Part shown: piece after piece, positions 58,511-64,000 of the stretch | Layout of the letters: each line of letters starts with the position of its first letter | How positions within the stretch are numbered: position 1 is the stretch's first letter | Origin: Phylloscopus collybita | Taxonomy: Eukaryota; Chordata; Aves; Passeriformes; Phylloscopidae | Length of the DNA: 64,000 nt | Direction: 5' to 3' | NCBI GenBank assembly: GCA_027886175.1 | Contig: JAJNNQ010000075.1 | Span: forward strand, 33,200,501-33,264,500 | Position numbers and translations under genes: made by a program | The notes under the pieces: generated by a model | What the model was told of the DNA's origin: nothing | Databases searched by the model: none | The model's input: the letters and a program-made list of their open reading frames with translations, nothing else

Positions 58511-61500
58511 GTGATAGTTAAAAGGCATGCTGTGCTGGTTATTTACAGGATGTTCACTTTATTATTGCAATACTGTTCTCTAATTTGTGATTGGCATGCC
58601 CCTAGGCAGTCAAATCACTGGGAGATAATCCTCAAAAGATTTAGCTAGCATAGGTAGATTCAGAAACATGGGTCCTGAATCTTTTTCTTTTCTCTTGTTC
58701 TTCCATTTTTTGTCCAACATCATAATCCTCTAAAATAATCCATTTTCTTCATTGTGATTTTACTGCTTGTAGGCACTACCATTTCTGATTCCCCTGAGTT
58801 TTATCTACCCCACAGGCCTTTGAAACATTCTTTAAGTAACAACAATGAGTGATTTTTTACAGCATTTTTCTGTAACCTATATAATTTACATTCACTTTTT
58901 TTTTTCTGCCAGCATAACCCAGCAATAAAACAGGTGACACTTTAGTGGAGTACACTGTTCCATTTCTACAGTCAGTACCAAAATTACATTTAATCTCAGT
59001 ATCCTAGTCTCTTCAAGTGAATAATTTCTCCAGGGGTCAAATGAAAGACCTGCTTCATGTATTCTTCTATAGAAAGTGTAGGAGACACTTTAAAGGGCTG
59101 TGCAGGAATTACATCACAGCTGTTCAAATACAGCATTTATTCATGCCATTGCTCATCTATGGGCTGACCAAGAAACTCAAGATGATATCAAGTTCTTCCA
59201 GGTTAAGCTGCTTAGCAATCTTTGCAAAGCAAGCAAGCTTCATATGGAAAGAGGCAGGTGCCTTTGAAGATTTACAAAAGGAAATCCAGCTTGCCTAACT
59301 GCAGTGCCTGGAGGTCTTCAGGGGGACTCTCTATTGATCAGAGAGAACATGCCTTTAGGTAGCTGCTGTGTAAGTATTTAAGACCCAAGGGGCACCTTGG
59401 CTACGCAGGCTGGATCCCACCCTCAGAATCTCTTTCACCTTTTTAAAGCAGCAGCTGAGCAGGCATTCCTGTTTCTTCCCTCTTTTCTCTCCACACCACT
59501 TATTAGCTTCTCTCCAAAGCCCAGTTGTTGGGTTAGAGAGTCAGAAATGGTAAGGGAGGAGTTTCCATATTCTGAGTGACACTGCAGCTATTCTCTAAAT
59601 AAAAAGGGACAGGCTTTCATTAAAAGTGCACATTTAGCCTTGTGCTCCTGGTGACACTGGCACAGTCACACACATCTGTCATCACACTTCTACTGTAGAC
59701 ACACACAGTCCCCCAGTGTGTGGCTTGAGAAGGTGTCACCAGGTAGTTGAGTATCTTACAGCTGACAGTCCCCTAAAGGGTCTGTTTTCCCCATGTTTCC
59801 CCTCCTCACCCCAAGCCACCAGCTCCAAACACTTTAATCGTTCCATGGGGACCCTCTGTCCACTTGCTGAGATGAACCAACTCAGAAGGCAGGCAGCCAA
59901 CAGAGCTTCCCACTGCTCTGATGAGTTCATTCAGCACTCCAGGAGGTGAGCCAAGAGCCAAACCTGGCACAAGGAAGGAGATGGGAACACACTGCTGGAG
60001 GCAGAGGATGGGAGGATCAAGGATGGGTTTCTCCAGGGCAGCAAGCTATTCTTCTGCCTGAGAGGAGTCAAGAAACCTCACCCTCTGTTGCAATAAAACC
60101 TCTTTAGCAAAACGGGAGTTATCAGACAACCGATCAGAAATTTCAGGGGGAACTGATTACAGTAAACCTCAGGAAAAAAAAAAAGTTGGGTTGTTTTAAT
60201 TGCCAGGCACAACATGCACAAACCCACCTTGTTCACACAGCCTGCATGCATTTACATAGGGAGATTTGGGATTTCTGCTAGTTTCCTTCATGTTTCTGGA
60301 GGTGCATGCAAGCCAGCTGTCTCAGCAACCAGGAGGATTAGGTTTAAAAAACAGAAACCAGAGATCTAAACTTCTCACGTTATATCTTGACTCTTACACT
60401 TGAAGCTTTACAAAGAAGGCTAAATATCTTCAGACTACTGATAAAAGTCAGGAGAGTTGGCAGTTTTGCAGACATTTACAGGCTTGGCAACACATTTTTC
60501 TGGTTTTAAGTGAAAACAGACAAAACAGTGCACATGGTAGAATAACGAACATCTTGGCACATTGCAATTACAATGCTGGAACAGACCACTATTCAGTTTT
60601 AATAGATGCTTTTGAGAAAAACAATCCCCTGTGTTCAGCTCCCTGTTACATTTATTCTCCAGAACTCTAGTGCCAAAAGCTTCCCCATCTTCTCTGTGGG
60701 CTTTCCAAACAGAGTTCACCTCCTGTGAAGCACCACAAAAATACAGCTGCTGTCAAGCAGCTCCTCTCCTTGCTAAGATGGGTTAGAGTCACATCATAGA
60801 GAAATGGCAGCATGCAGTGCCATAATTACATTCAAACCAGGAGAGGATTTTGTTTAGAATATAACATCACTGACTTTCTCATCTTTTGCTTCCATATAGA
60901 AACTCCATGAAGTATTCTATGGATAATCTAGCACTGATCTACAGCCTGGATTTCTATAGCACAGTACCATATCTAGAAATCTTCCAGTATATATTCCAGC
61001 AATACTGCCAAATTTGCAGATATAAACACTATAATGTAAGTTTATATTTAACTGCAAGTTAATTTTTGCTATGAAAAAAAATAATAATAATAAAAAAAGA
61101 AATCATGATAAAACTTGGGTGTAAGGGTCGACTACTACAAAAAAATATTTCAGTGTAACCAAACCACTGGTGATGGTTATTACTGGGAAGGTTCAGAGCT
61201 CCAGGATTAATAAAGCACAAACAGTAACTAAAGCTTACCAACCTTTTCAGCAGATTCTGAAAGTGGGAACTGAAGTTCTGGGAAAATCACCGACACTAAA
61301 TCTGCTGCGTACATAAACCATAAGATGAAACATGTATTAGTTTTCTCAGAAAATAAAATTCTTAAGACCCTTTAAATTAAAATGGAATTACTCTCACCAG
61401 TTAACAACTTTTGAGTATGAACAAGCAATGCTAAACAAAGATCTTGCAGGGGTTCTCAAAAGCGGTCTACTGGCATATCTGAGATATGCTAAAATAATTC

Positions 61501-62570
61501 AGCCAATAAGAGTCTGGTTTGGCTATTAATTTATTAATTACTGTGCTGCATTCTGAGGTGACACTGCTTAGAGCCTTGAGTCTTTCCACTTTACAGTGTC
61601 CTCTCCAAGCACACTATAGAATTGAACTTGCCCCTCTTATTATGAATAACAATGGAGTTACTGCACTCTGATCATATGGAAATGATGAATTAGTGATGGA
61701 GCAAGAGAAGTAAAAGACAAAAAAAATCCGAGAGGGGCAGGAGAGAATATGATGCTGCTGATGCAGCTAGAAAGGCAGAGTGATGACTTAAGGCTTGCTA
61801 AAGGCAGAAGCAGGATGACTTGCTGCCATTGCCAGGGTACAGCACAGGGGACTGTACCCCCTCCCACTCCCTTCCACTGCTGCTTTCTGCACATGGGAAA
61901 CTGCTCAGGCTGACAGGTAACTGCAGTGCAGGGACAGCCACAACTCCATGGATTATTCACTATGTACACACAGCCCCTCTACTTCATCTGTAGCCCACTT
62001 AATGCAGGTCTACCTGTGATGGAGGTGCTAGGAAATTGTAGTATGGGGAAAGCGACTGTGTCTTATGGGTGTCACAAAGCTCTCTTGTGAGCTGTGCTAT
62101 TCAGTGCCTTCTGATTTAATATCCTCAAAATCTCCAAAGATGGCAGTTCAAATTTAAACAGGCATTCTGAAAAGACACTCTTGATCCCATTATCAGTGTC
62201 GTGGATGGGATTACAATGGGGGTGGTAATGGTGGAAATGTTTTAGGAGAGATCTAGTATCAACAGCAGGAGTGGCCACTAATTGGATTCTTTCTGTGTCA
62301 CCGCAGAGTTGTCACGGGACCGTCGTTCTCTGTTGAACACTGCAGCTCTCAAGGCGCTCAGAAAGGAGCTTTCTCAATTGTTATCACATCAGTCTGCCTT
62401 CCCACTCAAACACAAATCCCCCAAAGCTCTTTCTAAAGCTAAGGAAATCATGGAACCCATGACTCCCATGGCATCTGCAACAAGTGTCCTGCCTCATCAG
62501 TGTGAGAATGGGCCCTGACATTACACAAGGCTCAGACTCCTGATCCTGCATGAACATTCAGTCACAAATC

Positions 62571-62602
62571 TAGATAGATAGATAGATAGATAAATAGATA
62601 AT
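62571..62602. repeat. (TAGA)n microsatellite
   Basis: About eight TAGA units, with one TAAA variant near the right end. It is a likely length polymorphism. Confidence 0.95.
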
Positions 62603-63547
62603 ATCAAGTGTGGGATGTAAGTTAAATGAAGTTAAATAAAAAAAAAAACGCAAATTGTCAAAATAGTCTGCAAGAAAATGTTTCTAGCCAAAACAGAATT
62701 TGTAAATATTTCAAAATATTTTTTCCATAGCTGCCTAACATCCACTGAGTGTAGGTTTTATAACGGCTCGCACATTTAGGAGCACTGTCCCCAGCATCAC
62801 AACATTTTAAATAAGCAATTTTTTATCAGTTCCTGACTGGAATAAGAGCAGTTGCAGTCATTTTCACACTGTTACTTGCAATCTCTAGGATACTTCTGGA
62901 TTTCTACATGCAATTTTTTTCCTAACAACCTCTAATTTAACCTACTTTTTGAAGGTGCATTTACATGCCATTTGGAAATTCACCAAGGGTTTTTTTTTTC
63001 CAATGTAAATTACAGCAATCATAATTTTTTTTTTCCTCTGAAACAGAGACAAAAATCAATGAAAGGCCAAGGAGACATGCCAAGAAGCAGAAACTGAAGT
63101 TGTATATTGTGACGTAACAAGCTCACCCACCTCGATTATAAAGTGCTAAGAAGAGGAAGCCCCTGACAAGCAATAAACTGACACATAATTAAGACAATTC
63201 AGGGCAGAACCCATTCTGGCTGGAAAACATTTTCTTGTACTCTACCAAACTGCTCAGAGCAGTGAGAGAAAAAAAAAAACCAAACAACAAAACAACAGAG
63301 TGACACTTTGAAAACTCTATGAAGACAATAAGTATCCCACCTAATCTTCACTAGCTGGGGGAAAAAGAAACACACCAGCTTTTGTGCAGTGCAGGTTGCT
63401 TCACATCACAAACAGAGTTGATAGTACAGACATGCCTGGTATGTTCAGCATTCCATATCAAGAGAAGATGAATTAGCCGCAACAAAAATGTGTTACAGCT
63501 TTCATGCAGCAGCTTATGGATTTTTTTGTACCTCCGGAATTTTCTAC

Positions 63548-63697
63548 CTTGAGCATGTCATGGAACTTGTACTGTCTCAGATCTTTTCCTAAGATTATCT
63601 TTATCTCACTGTGAGGAACATCTTTGTGAGCTCTGAACACTTTTACAGCTGCTAGGATGCTAATGGGAACTTCATGTGTGTACCCAGCACAAGTGCT
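63548..63697 (-). CDS. Possible unrecognised exon within a 351-bp open frame
   Basis: On the minus strand the open frame 63823-63473 contains a 150-nt piece with a pyrimidine-rich acceptor, CTTTTTTTTTCCTGAG|AG (63698/63697), and a good donor, CTCAAG|GTAGAA (63548/63547). It translates to peptides such as AGYTHEVPISILAAVKVFRA and DVPHSEIKIILGKDLRQYKF, which look protein-like rather than AT-rich chance sequence. I cannot name a family. It could be an exon of an unannotated gene upstream of SULF1, a retrocopy fragment or chance. The K|V codon context at the donor resembles that of the segment at 40090-40370, but I see no proof they belong together. Confidence 0.25.
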
Positions 63698-64000
63698 CTC
63701 AGGAAAAAAAAAGCCAATGTCAAAGGAAGGTATGTAGAAGTCACCATAAATATGTCTTTGAATGTTTACCATCTGGAACACTAGATTACATTTTGACAAG
63801 AAGCTGGACTGCCCCGTGGGCATTGTCTTTTAAACAGCCCCATCATTATAAAGGAAGGAAAAACATGATTTGCTGTTCCTAGTTTCTCAGCAAGATTTTC
63901 TGGCACTGCTAGAGAAACTAGTTTGGTTTTATTTCCCCCTAGTAAAACAATAACAAGTTGGGCATGTGTAATTAGCTATGCACTTTCTTTAAAAAATATG
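63698..64000. other. Right-edge sequence, unassigned
   Basis: The open frame of the possible exon extends into this stretch up to 63823. Beyond that only AT-rich sequence is visible. Confidence 0.5.

Larger units (their letters stand above)
54469..63547. other. Unassigned DNA right of the last CR1 copy
   Basis: About 9 kb without a confirmed gene. Simple repeats are listed separately. ORFs such as 57473-57877 (minus, 134 codons) and 58295-58648 (plus, 117 codons, running through an A16 run) show no domain I recognise. Confidence 0.5.

Noticed and set aside
58295..58648. 117-codon plus-strand ORF with a protein-like first third
   Set aside because: The frame runs through an A16 homopolymer and has no recognisable domain; too weak to list as a gene.

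Overview
The window looks like vertebrate nuclear DNA, most likely from a bird. It is AT-rich, almost gene-free, and has GT/AG-bounded exons. It carries several CR1 (chicken repeat 1) LINE fragments and two LTRs of an ERV family that is abundant in birds. No bacterial-style gene organisation is present. The species cannot be fixed from sequence alone.

The only gene recognised with confidence is SULF1, the extracellular heparan sulfate 6-O-endosulfatase, on the minus strand. Two coding exons are in the window. The start-codon exon (6736-6971, ATG at 6907-6905) encodes the signal peptide and the first metal-binding aspartates. The next exon (1363-1602) encodes the formylglycine (C-C-P-S-R) active site. 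They are separated by a 5.1 kb phase-1 intron and together encode about the first 137 residues. The rest of the gene lies beyond the left edge. Everything right of 6971 is therefore upstream of the SULF1 start codon: 5' UTR introns, possibly with non-coding first exons, and/or intergenic DNA.

Layout from left to right: unassigned sequence with a perfect 15-bp hairpin (1-674); an antisense solo-type LTR with a (TAA)n tract (675-1285), ending 77 bp from a SULF1 splice site; SULF1 exon, intron, exon (1363-6971); a stretch with several splice-like signals that could be 5' UTR exons (7.2-9.3 kb); CR1 fragments at about 11.1 and 16.9-17.4 kb; a 35-bp tandem duplication (19.3 kb) and an isolated GC-rich block (19.8-20.1 kb); a complete solo LTR with a near-matching 5-bp target duplication (21.6-22.2 kb); about 14 kb of featureless AT-rich DNA; CR1 fragments at 36.7-37.5, 48.1-49.3 and 53.8-54.5 kb; and simple repeats throughout.

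Two minus-strand stretches upstream of SULF1 read like protein-coding sequence that I cannot assign. One (40090-40370) appears to carry a single-base frame break. The other (63548-63697) has good splice-like borders inside a 351-bp open frame. They are the best candidates for something undescribed here: an unannotated or decayed gene, or remnants of a mobile element. I found no convincing novel biological system.
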